From contig JAKAAX010000012.1 of assembly GCA_021802125.1 (NCBI GenBank), positions 1 through 64,000 on the forward strand: 64,000 bases of DNA, written 5' to 3'. Position numbers and translations under genes: made by a program. Position 1 is the stretch's first letter, and each line of letters begins with the position of its first letter. The stretch is from Thermoplasmata archaeon. GTDB taxonomy: Archaea; Thermoplasmatota; Thermoplasmata; Lutacidiplasmatales; UBA184. This document shows positions 51,248-60,100 of the stretch, piece after piece. Under the pieces are notes generated by a model. It did no database searches, had not been told where the DNA came from, and saw only the letters and a program-made list of their open reading frames with translations.

Positions 51248-51472
51248 CTAGAGCACGGACCCGCAGGTCTCGCATCGCCGGGCCGCGATCGGCACGCGGG
51301 CCAAGCACTCGGCGCACATCGCCAGCTCCTCCTCGAAGATGGCGCCGCAGTACCCACAGGTCGGATCCGTGATGCCCACCTGGGCGAAGCACAGGGGACA
51401 GTTGGCCACAGAGGCGTCCACGACCGTCGGCTCGAGCAGCTCTAGGGGCGCAAGGCTCTCGGCATCGCTCAT
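51248..51472 (-). CDS. double zinc-ribbon small protein
   Basis: A 74-residue protein with four CxxC knuckles: CPLCFAQVG, CGYCGAIFEE, CAECLARVP and CETCGSVL, thus two zinc ribbons, after a short acidic N-terminus. ATG 51472 stands 22-31 bases after a minus-strand TTGATACAC, a good TATA-like box, so it is probably a leaderless single gene. Such proteins often serve as small adaptors; no specific role can be given. Confidence 0.75.
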   Translation of the reverse strand: MSDAESLAPLELLEPTVVDASVANCPLCFAQVGITDPTCGYCGAIFEEELAMCAECLARVPIAARRCETCGSVL

Positions 51473-51975
51473 GATGGTCCCTGGGAGCGAGGAGTGTATC
51501 AAGGAAAGGTTCTGGATTGGGATTCTCCTACGTCCCTGAGGCTCATCTTTGAACTTTTCGAGCTGTGGGAATTGATCTACGAAGCCCTGCGAGCCGTCCC
51601 TCATCCGACCTCGAGGCCGAACCCTGGGGACCACCTTTCGAGGAGACGCAATTCCATGCCGGTCCACCAGAGACGGTGGACGTCAGCCCACGTAGTTCGC
51701 CGCGAACGGACACGGACCCGAAAGCGAGGCGGGGCGCCCTAGCTCTCGCGATGCGACGGGTGCACCCTGAGGGGCCCAAGGCTCGAGGCTACCCCGGTCC
51801 CGGGGGGAGAAGAAAATGAAAAAAAAAGTGGGCCCAGTCGTGCCGAGGGGAATCCGGCCCCGAACTGCGATGCCCACCTCAACCCGCAACACGTGCGTGG
51901 GGGGATATTCGAGCTGGGGAATGTTTCCACGGGAAATTGGCAAGTCTCCCATGCTCAGAGGGGGCGGTCGTAGGG
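51473..51975. other. intergenic stretch without a convincing gene
   Basis: Beyond the promoter of the zinc-ribbon gene at 51494-51502 there are short open frames on the plus strand, but their codon use is poor and none has a recognisable product. A poly-T terminator for the opposite strand lies at its centre (51808-51828). Confidence 0.5.
51808..51828 (-). terminator. poly-T transcription terminator
   Basis: The minus strand reads a nine-T run followed by CATTTTCTTC, very unusual in this GC-rich context. It lies about 150 bases behind the stop of the anchored protein gene at 51976. Archaeal termination at T-rich tracts is well established. Confidence 0.6.
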
Positions 51976-52794
51976 TCAGGCCGCAGGGGAGCTCAGCGTG
52001 ACCGTGAGGGTGAAAGCGACCTGGGAGGGACGTGCCCCGTCCCCGGCAAGCACGACCCCCACTTCCAGGGCGACGGAGGCCTCGCCCCCCGAGGGGAGGG
52101 AGAAGGCCGTCGAGGAGGTCGACCCAACCCAGACGACACCCTCGGGGCCGAGGTCCATTCCATACGAGATCGCCCCGAAGGGAGAGGGAGAGCCGCTGCC
52201 GGCGGCCGGCGCTCGCAGAACGCCTCCGGGCACGAAAGGGCCCGCGCCGAGCGCGACGGGCCTTGGACCGGAGTGGGGCTCGACCAGCGCGTAGAGTTCT
52301 TCTCCCCTGGGCAGCGAGGACGAGCCGGGGTCGAGCGTCAGGGCGAGCATCCCCCGCACGCTTCCCCCCTGAGGCGGAGAGGACGCGTGGACCACGAAGA
52401 CGAGGGCGGGGAAGAAGTAGGTCGGCACATCGCCCGCCACCCAGAGCGTGAGATCGGCCGTGCCGCCTCCCGGGGCCACGGTGAGCTGGCTCCCTCCCGC
52501 GGTCCCCGGGGCGAGCGTGCCGGACGGGAGCTCGAAGGCCCCGGTCAGGGACGGTTCCAGCGCTGAGCGGCCGACCACGGTCCCCGCCAGGAGGAGCAGA
52601 GAGCTCGCGACGAGCAGGAGGAACATCGAGCGGCGCGAGAGGCGACGACGCGGCGCGGGAAGAGGGGACCCGAACCGCCTCTTCCGCGCCGACCATGGGA
52701 CGAGAGGGGCCCTCGAGCGGGAGCGCGGGCTCCCGCCCCAAGGACCGTCATCGCGTTGCTGCTCGGGGAGGTGGGCGCCCCCGCTTCGCACCAT
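51976..52794 (-). CDS. membrane-anchored secreted protein, unknown
   Basis: A 272-residue protein with a long basic N-terminus, a single hydrophobic segment (MFLLLVASSLLLLAGTVVG) and an outer domain of about 195 residues, beta-rich and Gly/Ser/Pro-rich (GGGTADLTLWVAGDVPTYFF, ASVALEVGVVLAGDG, VAFTLTVTLSSP). Alternatively the true start is the internal Met directly before the hydrophobic segment, which would make it a normal signal peptide. I do not recognise the outer domain. It is divergent from the MFS transporter. Confidence 0.65.
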   Translation of the reverse strand: MVRSGGAHLPEQQRDDGPWGGSPRSRSRAPLVPWSARKRRFGSPLPAPRRRLSRRSMFLLLVASSLLLLAGTVVGRSALEPSLTGAFELPSGTLAPGTAGGSQLTVAPGGGTADLTLWVAGDVPTYFFPALVFVVHASSPPQGGSVRGMLALTLDPGSSSLPRGEELYALVEPHSGPRPVALGAGPFVPGGVLRAPAAGSGSPSPFGAISYGMDLGPEGVVWVGSTSSTAFSLPSGGEASVALEVGVVLAGDGARPSQVAFTLTVTLSSPAA

Positions 52795-52905
52795 GGCGGG
52801 GGAGGGTTCCCCGTCGCCCGTTCTTCAACGAGGGGTGCCATATTGGAACTCTGCCTTCTGGCATGGTCTCGTTACGGAACCGTCCTACCCGCTCGGGAGG
52901 GCCTT

Positions 52906-52914
52906 CCTTAATCC
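52906..52914 (+). promoter_or_regulatory. TATA-like box of the MFS gene
   Basis: CCTTAATCC lies 22-30 bases before the GTG start at 52936, which predicts a leaderless transcript and supports that start. Confidence 0.5.
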
Positions 52915-52935
52915 TGGCGTGCGAAATGGGGGCAC

Positions 52936-54177
52936 GTGGACCGCAACCTGCGGGCGCTCTCCCTCGGAGCGGCGGTCCGTGCCCTGGGCACATCGCTCTT
53001 CGGGCCGTTCCTCGCCCTCTATCTGCACAATGTCCTCTCTCTCAGCTTCGCACTGGTAGGGGTGCTCCTCTTCCTCTTTGGGGCGGTCTCCATCCCCTTC
53101 TCCGTTGCCGGGGGGCTCCTCACCGACCGGCGAGGTCGTCGGTCCGTCTTCCTCTGGACGCTCGTCGGGGAGGTCGCGGCCGTGGGGGGCATGGGATGGT
53201 CCATGTCGAACGGTGCCCTCCTGGGCGTCGTCGCTGCGGCCCTCGCGGGCTCCATCGTCACGAGCCTGGGGAACCCGGCGAACTCTGCCTACATCGCCGA
53301 CCTTGCCGAGGGGCACGATCGGACGCAGGGGTTCATGTGGCAGCGCGTCGGGCACAACGCAGGTTTCGCCGCCGGGACCGCGGTTGGAGGGCTCCTGATC
53401 GCGGCCCTGGGGTTTGCCCGGGTGGTCTATCTGGGGATGCTGGTCCTGCTCGTCTCCACCTCGTACCTCGCACTCGTGCTGGCCCCGTCCCCCAAGGACC
53501 AGAGCATCCAGCAGGGACTCCGGGGAGATGCCACCGTGGGAGGCGCCCCACGTCGCCCTCCCCTGAGGACGAGCCTTCGGGCGATCGCAAAGGACCGCAA
53601 GTTCCTCGAGTTCACCATCGGGATGACGCTCATCGCGGTGGTCACCGGACAGTGGAACGTCGTCTTTCCCCTCTTCGTGAACTCGGTCCTGCACATCCCC
53701 TACGGGTGGCTCGGCCTGGGGCTTTCCCTGAACGGGATCCTCGTCGTGGTGGCCCAACCCTGGACCACCCGGATCGCGCGAGGTCATCGCCATACCCTCC
53801 TCGCCAACGTGGGGCTCTTGCTCTACGTGGCGGGATTCCTCCTGCTCGCAGTCGCGGGGGCCTTCGTGCTCTTCCCTCTCGAGGTCTTCTTCGGAGTGGT
53901 CTTCCTCCTCACGATGGGGGAGAACACCGAGGCGATCCCCTACTCCACGCTCCCTTCGAACCTGGCCCCCATGTCGGAACGGGGGGCCTACAACGGGGCC
54001 TTCGTCGCGCTCACGGGGTTCGGCTACCTCCTCGCGACCCTTTGGGGCACTGCGGGGCTGAGCCTTTTCAGCGACCCCATCGTGCTGTGGACCGTCCTCA
54101 TGCTTCCGGCGCTGCCGGCCCTGGCGCTGCTCGTCCGTGTGGGTCGGCGCATCTCGCCGACCACCGACCGCGCATGA
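52936..54177 (+). CDS. major facilitator superfamily transporter
   Basis: A 413-residue membrane protein with about 12 spans. The MFS loop 2-3 signature is GGLLTDRRGRRSVFLWTLV, and the second half carries the related ARGHRHTLLANVG after VAQPWTTRI. The central loop (about 185-210) is cytosolic and polar. Many drug or metabolite exporters look like this, but no substrate can be assigned. GTG 52936 is supported by a TATA-like box at the right distance and by the short cytosolic N-terminus before the first span. Confidence 0.88.
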   Translation: MDRNLRALSLGAAVRALGTSLFGPFLALYLHNVLSLSFALVGVLLFLFGAVSIPFSVAGGLLTDRRGRRSVFLWTLVGEVAAVGGMGWSMSNGALLGVVAAALAGSIVTSLGNPANSAYIADLAEGHDRTQGFMWQRVGHNAGFAAGTAVGGLLIAALGFARVVYLGMLVLLVSTSYLALVLAPSPKDQSIQQGLRGDATVGGAPRRPPLRTSLRAIAKDRKFLEFTIGMTLIAVVTGQWNVVFPLFVNSVLHIPYGWLGLGLSLNGILVVVAQPWTTRIARGHRHTLLANVGLLLYVAGFLLLAVAGAFVLFPLEVFFGVVFLLTMGENTEAIPYSTLPSNLAPMSERGAYNGAFVALTGFGYLLATLWGTAGLSLFSDPIVLWTVLMLPALPALALLVRVGRRISPTTDRA

Positions 54178-54631
54178 TCTGAACGGGGTTTGGGGCCCCG
54201 TTCCCGCCCAGTCCAGCGATGGTCATGGTGAAGGAGGGGAGGTGCGGGACCGTCGCGGTGACGGGCGGCCACCGACCAGGAAGCCGCGGGCCCTTGAGCA
54301 GGAGGGCAAGGCGGCCCGGGTCCCGATCGTAGACCCCGCGCCTCGCGCGGGGCAGGCTCGACTCGAACGAGGGGGGTGCGCCCGCGCCCCGTTCGACAAC
54401 ATGACAAAGTTTGGCCGAGCCACCCCTATCGGAGCTCACCCGGGGCGTGAACGGCCCGGTTTCACGAGAGGGGCTACCCCAGCTTGTTGAAGGTGAGGAT
54501 GGAGGAGAGGAGGGCCCGCGCCGGGGAGAGCCCTCACCCCCACCCCCCACCCTTGCGAGTGGAACTTCGCCACCCCGACCCAGGGCGCTTATAGGTGGTG
54601 GAGAGATGCGTGGGTGGGGGGGCGTGAAGGT
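54178..54631. other. intergenic stretch, no gene seen
   Basis: No frame here has believable codon use. It contains a GC-rich perfect hairpin (CCCCGCG paired with CGCGGGG near 54338-54356) that may end the MFS transcript, and the promoter of the following small gene at its right end. No tRNA-like fold was found. Confidence 0.5.
54588..54595 (+). promoter_or_regulatory. TATA-like box of the orphan paralogue gene
   Basis: CTTATAGG lies 37-44 bases before ATG 54632, which predicts a leader of about 12 bases. The paralogue at 43640 has the similar CTTATGC before it. Confidence 0.5.
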
Positions 54632-54916
54632 ATGCGGACCTACGTCGACATCTACTTCACCGCGGCGGGGGCCTCGCCGATGAAGGTCGCGGAGGTCCTC
54701 AAGAAAGAGGTCGGGCTCTCCTTCGTGTTCGGGGAACACGACTTCGTGATCAACTGGCAGACCACGGAGGAGCTCTACGAGATCCTCGAGAAGATGAACC
54801 AAGTACTCCGCCCGATGGGAGTGTACTTCCGTTTCGAATCACGGGAAGAGGGTAGGGAAGAACCCGAGTTGCACGAGTTCTCCTGGCCCCCCATCTTGAC
54901 TCCTGGAAGAGAGTAG
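54632..54916 (+). CDS. orphan small protein, paralogue of the one at 43640
   Basis: A 94-residue cytosolic protein of unknown function. It shares TYVDIYFTAAGASP, LKKEVGLSFVFGEHDFVIN, WQTTEELYEI and VYFRFESREE with the protein at 43640. The charged helix ELYEILEKMNQVLRP could serve for dimerisation. The last 20 residues differ between the two. It is monocistronic, between the MFS gene and a purine-rich tract. Two dispersed copies within 11 kb imply a small lineage-specific family. Confidence 0.8.
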   Translation: MRTYVDIYFTAAGASPMKVAEVLKKEVGLSFVFGEHDFVINWQTTEELYEILEKMNQVLRPMGVYFRFESREEGREEPELHEFSWPPILTPGRE

Positions 54917-55072
54917 AGGAGAGGGACGAGGAAGGAGCGGGGAGGGACCCGTACCGTACCCGTCCGGACCGGAGGAGGGGAGGGGGAGGAGAGGAGGAGG
55001 GGGACGGAGAGGAGAGGGACGGATAGGGAAGGGAGAGAGGGAGAGGAAGGAGACTGTGGGGAGCGCGGGTTC
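54917..55072 (+). repeat. purine-rich tract
   Basis: About 150 bases of nearly uninterrupted GA-rich sequence on the plus strand, broken only by GTACCGTACCCGTCCGG near 54952-54968. Read on the minus strand it is a C/T-rich stretch directly after the stop of the thioesterase gene, so it may serve as its terminator region; it could also form a triplex. Confidence 0.5.
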
Positions 55073-55555
55073 TCACGCGCCTCGTCGACCCTCGGGAGCG
55101 GGCCACCCCTCGCTCTCGGCAGACACCAACTGTTCCATCATCCGTGCACGGAGCCCCTCCGGGATGGGCTTCTTCTGGAGCGTCTTGTAATCGTACGCCA
55201 CCTGAACGGACCTGCCTCGCATCAGCACAGTTCCCGTCGGACCATCCACGAAACGGTACACGAGCTCCCAGCTCGTTCGTCCGACGTTGGAAGGCGCGAT
55301 CTCCCCCACCACCCGGTGCTTGTACCGTACCGGCACCAGGTACCTTGCCGTGGCCTCTGCTAGGATGAAGTCGATCTGAGCCGGGTCGTCGAGCCCGGAG
55401 ACGCTCATGTAGTGGTGGAGCCGAATCGTCTCCATCCAGGTGAACACCACCGAGTTGTTCACGTGGCCCGCAAGGTCGAGGTCGCGGAACTCCACCTCGA
55501 ACGGCTCGGAGTGGCTCCAGCGGGCCGGTCCCTCCTTCGGAGTACCCGTCGCCAT
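55073..55555 (-). CDS. hotdog-fold acyl-CoA thioesterase (4HBT/YbgC-like)
   Basis: A 160-residue protein that probably hydrolyses an acyl-CoA thioester. The hotdog signature is VEFRDLDLAGHVNNSVVFTW with the conserved Asp, His and Asn, followed by the long helix and the strands RYLVPVRYKHRVVGEIAP and TSWELVYRFVDG. The start ATG 55555 is preceded by GAGGAGAGGGAGC, a good Shine-Dalgarno, and by a minus-strand CTATATCC at 55593-55600 as TATA box. It is divergent from the SHMT gene. The natural acyl-CoA is not evident. Confidence 0.88.
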   Translation of the reverse strand: MATGTPKEGPARWSHSEPFEVEFRDLDLAGHVNNSVVFTWMETIRLHHYMSVSGLDDPAQIDFILAEATARYLVPVRYKHRVVGEIAPSNVGRTSWELVYRFVDGPTGTVLMRGRSVQVAYDYKTLQKKPIPEGLRARMMEQLVSAESEGWPAPEGRRGA

Positions 55556-55592
55556 GCTCCCTCTCCTCGAGCCCCCGTCGCCGGCCGCAAGA

Positions 55593-55616
55593 GGATATAG
55601 CTCTCGCTTATGCTCT
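55593..55616. promoter_or_regulatory. divergent TATA boxes of thioesterase and SHMT genes
   Basis: Back to back lie a minus-strand CTATATCC (55593-55600) and a plus-strand CGCTTATGC (55608-55616). The plus-strand box predicts initiation near 55640, directly at ATG 55642 of a 32-codon leader ORF whose TGA (55738-55740) overlaps the GTG start of the SHMT gene. Confidence 0.5.
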
Positions 55617-55736
55617 CCTCTCTCAACTCGGTGGACACCCCATGGGATCGATGAGGACCGACCGTTCGCGCTCGCGCTGTGCCCTGTGGCCCACACTCCC
55701 CCTTCTCTCCACTCGCAGCGGGGGGGTGGGGGGGTC

Positions 55737-57092
55737 GTGACGGCCCATCCCCGCGCCCCGTCCCCCACCACCTTCCGCGCGGCCACGGCCCCGCCCAAGG
55801 AGATGGAGGCCTCCGTCCAGCGCGTCATCCGCGCGACGAAGGACCACTCCAAGTTCTTCGAGGACGCAATCCCCCTCATCGCTTCGGAGAACCTGCTCTC
55901 TCCCTACGGGAAGGAGCTCCTGATCTCCGACCTGCACTCCCGGTACGCGGAGGGGCTGCCCGGGGAACGCTACTACGAAGGAAACCAGTGGGTGGACGAG
56001 ATCGAGAACGAGTGCCTCTCCCTCGCCCGCCGGCTCTTCCGCTGCAACTTCGCGGACGTGCGCCCCATCTCGGGGACCGTGGCGAACCTCGCCGTCCTCA
56101 AGGCCATGACCGAGCCCGGTTCCACGATCGGCTCCTGCCGGCTCGCCGACGGGGCGCACATCTCCTCCGCCTCCTTCGGCGCCTTCGGGCTTCGCGGCGT
56201 CAAGCCCGTGCACTACGCTTTCGACACCGCGCGGATGCAGCTGGACGTCGACGCGACGAAGAAGATCCTCCTGCAGGAGCGCCCAAAGGTCTGCCTCTTC
56301 GGGCTCTCGCTCTTCCTCTTCCCCTTCCCCCTGGGCGAGCTCCAGGAGACGCTCAAGGAGATCGGCGCGCTCGGGTGGTACGACGGCGCCCACGTCCTGG
56401 GCCTCATCGGCGGCGGCCAGTTCCAGGACCCGCTCCACGAGGGCTGCTCGGTCCTCTCCGCCTCGACGCACAAGACACTCCCGGGGCCCCAGCACGGGAT
56501 CCTGCTGGGTCAGACCGAGGACGCGGACCTCGTGAAGAAGCTCCAGTCGGCCGCCTTCCCCGGCGTCACCAGCAACCACCATCTGAACGCCATGGCGGCG
56601 CTCTCCGTCGCGCTCGCGGAGCACCTGGCCTTCGGGGAGGAGTACGCCCGCCAGACCGTGGCGAACGCCCGGGCCCTGGGTCAGGCGCTCTCCGACCGCG
56701 GGTTCGACGTGCTCTGCTCCGACCAGGGGTTCACCCGGAGCCACACCCTCGCCGTCCGCGTCGAGCGGGAGGGAGGCGGCGAGCCCTGCTCCAAGCTCCT
56801 CGTCGAGGCCGGCATCGTCACGAACAAGAACCTGCTGCCCGGCGACAAGAGCCCGAAGCACCCCCAGGGGGTCCGCCTCGGGACGCCGGAGGTCACCCGC
56901 CTCGGGATGAAGGAGCGCGAGATGGAGCGCATCGCGGAGCTCTTCGACCTCCTCCTGCACCGGGGCAAGAGCGCTGCGGAGGTGCGCGAGGCCGCGCGCG
57001 AGCTCAAGCGCGAGTTCCGTACGCTCCAGTACTGTTTCGGGGCCGGCGAACCGGCCTACAAGTACTACGACCTGGTCTCGCGGTCGTCGTAG
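55737..57092 (+). CDS. glyA: serine hydroxymethyltransferase
   Basis: About 451 residues. A PLP enzyme that converts serine and a tetrahydropterin to glycine and the methylene-pterin. Signatures are LIASENLLSP, the GLPGERYYEGNQWVDEIE region, WYDGAHVLGLI (PLP-binding Asp) and SASTHKTLPGPQHGILLG with the PLP Lys in THKT. The start is uncertain: GTG 55737 overlaps the stop of a leader ORF as GTGA, whereas ATG 55803 starts close to the conserved region. With GTG there is a 22-residue Pro/Ala-rich extension. The gene is divergent from the thioesterase gene. Confidence 0.94.
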   Translation: MTAHPRAPSPTTFRAATAPPKEMEASVQRVIRATKDHSKFFEDAIPLIASENLLSPYGKELLISDLHSRYAEGLPGERYYEGNQWVDEIENECLSLARRLFRCNFADVRPISGTVANLAVLKAMTEPGSTIGSCRLADGAHISSASFGAFGLRGVKPVHYAFDTARMQLDVDATKKILLQERPKVCLFGLSLFLFPFPLGELQETLKEIGALGWYDGAHVLGLIGGGQFQDPLHEGCSVLSASTHKTLPGPQHGILLGQTEDADLVKKLQSAAFPGVTSNHHLNAMAALSVALAEHLAFGEEYARQTVANARALGQALSDRGFDVLCSDQGFTRSHTLAVRVEREGGGEPCSKLLVEAGIVTNKNLLPGDKSPKHPQGVRLGTPEVTRLGMKEREMERIAELFDLLLHRGKSAAEVREAARELKREFRTLQYCFGAGEPAYKYYDLVSRSS

Positions 57093-57131
57093 ACCGCGCC
57101 GCCGCCGCGTCGGGGCCCTTCGGGCGCCCGT

Positions 57132-60100
57132 TCACGGCTCCGGCTGCTCCGACCGCTCCGGCGGCTTGGCGGGGCTGGGCGACGCGGCTGGGGCGGAGGA
57201 AGATGTCCCGGTCGGCGGAGGAATGGGCTTCTTCGTGAACTTCCGCACGGGGGCGGAGGCCGGGTCGATCCGGAAGCGCAGGAACTTCGGAGACCACCAG
57301 ATCTTGTCGCCGCCCGCGCCCAGGATCGCCGGGACCAGGTAGGTGCGGACGACGGCCGCGTCCAGGATGACCGCCGCGCCCACGGCGAACCCGAGCACCC
57401 GCAGGAGCGTGACCTGGGCCGCGACGAGCGCGAAGAAGGCCCCTCCCAGGATCACCGCCGCGGCCGTGATGATCCCCGCCGTGTGGGCGACGGCGTCGAC
57501 GACAGCCCTCTTCGGGGGGTTCCCCCGCAGCCGCTCCTCCCGGATCCGGGTCAGGATGAACACGTTGTAGTCCATCCCCAGGCCCATGATCAGCAGGAAG
57601 AGCACCGGCGGGATGTAGAAGAAGAGCGAGAGCCCTAACCCCAGGACGAAGACCGCGTAGGTGAGCGCCCACGACCACGCGGCGGAGATCGCGATCGTGA
57701 TCAGCGCGAGCGGAGGAAGGGCGGCGGAGCCCAGGGCGAGGAAGAGCACGATCAGCAGCCCGACCACGATGATGAGGACCATCCTCTCCGAGCTCTGGGC
57801 GAGCTGCGCCTGCAGGTCCTTCGTGATCGAGGACGCCCCTCCGTAGTAGAGCCCCGAGATCGCTCCGTGGTGGGAGGCGTAGGACGAGAGGTTCCCCTCG
57901 ATCCCGTTGAGCTGGTCCACCGCCTGGTTGGAGTTGCCGTTCGTGTCGAGCGCGACGGTGTAGGAGACGGTCTCCCCGTCGACCCCCACGTAGTTGGCGA
58001 ACGTGGCCAAAAGCGCCGCCTGGGGCACCGGCTTCGTCGAGGTCAGGTTGAGCCAGCTCGACAGCGGGGCTCCCGCGCCCCCGAAGAGGGAGCTGACCGA
58101 CGTCACGCCCGAGCTGCGGTTGAGCAGCTGGGCGACCTCGTAGGCCTGGACGAACTCGCCCACGTTGAGCGAGGTGGGACTACAGGGGGGACCGGCCGCC
58201 GGTCCGGGGGACGAGGGACACGAGGGGAGGAGCGGCTGGTGGAAGGTCACCAGGATGTCGAGCGGGAAGACGTACCCCGGGCCGAAGTTGCCCGAGAGCT
58301 TGTCCAGCCCCTGCGCCGGACCCATGGAGGTCGGAAGCTGCCCGAAGTAGGCGTAGGAGAGGGGGGCGGTGAGCGCGAGGTAGACGAGCGGCAGGGAGAC
58401 GAGCGCCGCCAGGGTGAGCACGACCGCGGGGTGGCGGGTGGAGAACCGGCTCGCCCGGTGGAAGTAGGTGTTCCGTTTCCGCGTGGCCTCGCGCCGCCGC
58501 TCCGCCTGGCGGGCGAAGCGCTTGCCGGTGTACGGCCAGAAGATCCGGGGTCCGATGAGGTGGAGGACCGCGGGCACCAGCGTGAGCGCGACCAGGAGCG
58601 CGATCGTGACGCCCGTGGAGAGGACCTTCCCCCAGTCGCTGATGAGCGAGGCCCCCGAGAACGTCATCGCGAGCGTCGCCAGCACCACCGTGCTGCCGCT
58701 CGTCGCGATGCTCTCTCCCGCCCAGGTCACCGCCGACACGAGGGCCTGCTCGTGGGTGCGGCCGGCCCACAGCTCCTCCCGGTAGCGGGCGGTGAGGAAC
58801 ACCGAATAGTCGGTCCCCACTCCGAGCGTGAAGGTGACGAGCAGCGTGAGGCTGCTCTCCGTCACGACCCCGGTGAGCATCGAGGTGATCACCATCGCGG
58901 CCAAGCCCAAGAGGAGCGCGAGCCCGACGGTGATGATCACCAGGACGGGCGTGAGCGGGGCCCGGAAGTAGAGGCCGGTGATGGCGAGCAGCAGCACCAC
59001 CGTGATGGGCAGGATGGCGTCGGTGTCCGCGTTGATCGCGTTCGACTCGGTCACGACCAGTGCGGCGTCCCCGGTCTGGACCCACCCGATCTGCCCGGAG
59101 GGAGCGACGCGGGCGAGCGTCTGGGGAGTGATCCGGTCGAGACCGCTCACGACGTTCTCGGCTTGCGGGCTGTCGTCCCCCACGTGGAGGGCGAGCACGA
59201 TGATCGTCAGGTTGTCCGCCGGTCCGTCCACGAACTCCCGGTACATCGCGGAAGGGACGGCGGGAGAGTAGGTCGCGACGGTCCCCCTGCGCGTGCAGTT
59301 GAAGGCCCAGCTCTCGAGTTCAGACGGGGTCGAGGTGAGCGCGGGGTCGCCGCGCCGGGTCGCGTTCAGGGTCGCGTTGAGGACCGTGAGCGTCACCCCG
59401 GAGCTCGAGGCGAGGAAGTTCATCGTCGTGGCGTTCACCTTCGCGGCGTAGGTGAAGTTCATCAGGTTCAGGTCGGAGAGGACGACCGCATCGAAGGGCC
59501 CCTCGCCGTGCAGCCCTCCCACGGTGAGGTTCGCGTGCAGCGCCCGGATCATCGCGTCCGAGCACGCGACGATGTTCGCCTCGCTCGGGACCTTGTTCCA
59601 GCAACCGTTGGAGGCGTTCCACCCGTCGGGGGAGGCTCCCGCGGGGAAGGTCGCGTAGCCGTTGTAGAAGAGCGACAGGTTCTGCACCGCCGCCGGCTCG
59701 CGGGCGATGGTGGCGTTGGCGAGCGTCTCCTGGTAGGCCGGATAGTTGTAGGTGTTCGCCGGGACGAAGGGGTTGGTCAGGAGGAGGTTCCCCCAGTTCT
59801 CCAGGTACAGCCCCGCCGTGCCCCAGAGGAGCTGGGCGGTGCCGTTGATCGCGTTGTGGACCGACGCGTTCCCGACGTACCCCTCCTGGAGCACCTCGAG
59901 GTAGGCGCCCTCGATGCCGTCCAGGTATCCCTGGTAGGCGGTGTAGAGCGTCTCCACGCTGGCCACCCCCGAGTAGTTCCCTTCGATCGCCGCCGTGAGG
60001 TTCATCGTCGCGTTCCTCCCGAGGGAGGAGGTGATGTTGTGCCCTGAGAGCAGCAGGAGCGTGTCCGCCGCGACGGAGGCGTTCGGAAAGGCCTTCGCGG

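Noticed and set aside
51494..51819. Short plus-strand frames in the gap after the zinc-ribbon gene
   Set aside because: Codon use is poor, no promoter or Shine-Dalgarno fits, and no family is recognised.
54338..54356. GC hairpin as part of an RNase P or other structured RNA
   Set aside because: None of the conserved RNase P core sequences is nearby; it is more simply a terminator-like stem.
54098..54802. Minus-strand frame across the orphan small gene at 54632
   Set aside because: It is a shadow of the plus-strand gene; the paralogue at 43640 shows which strand is real.
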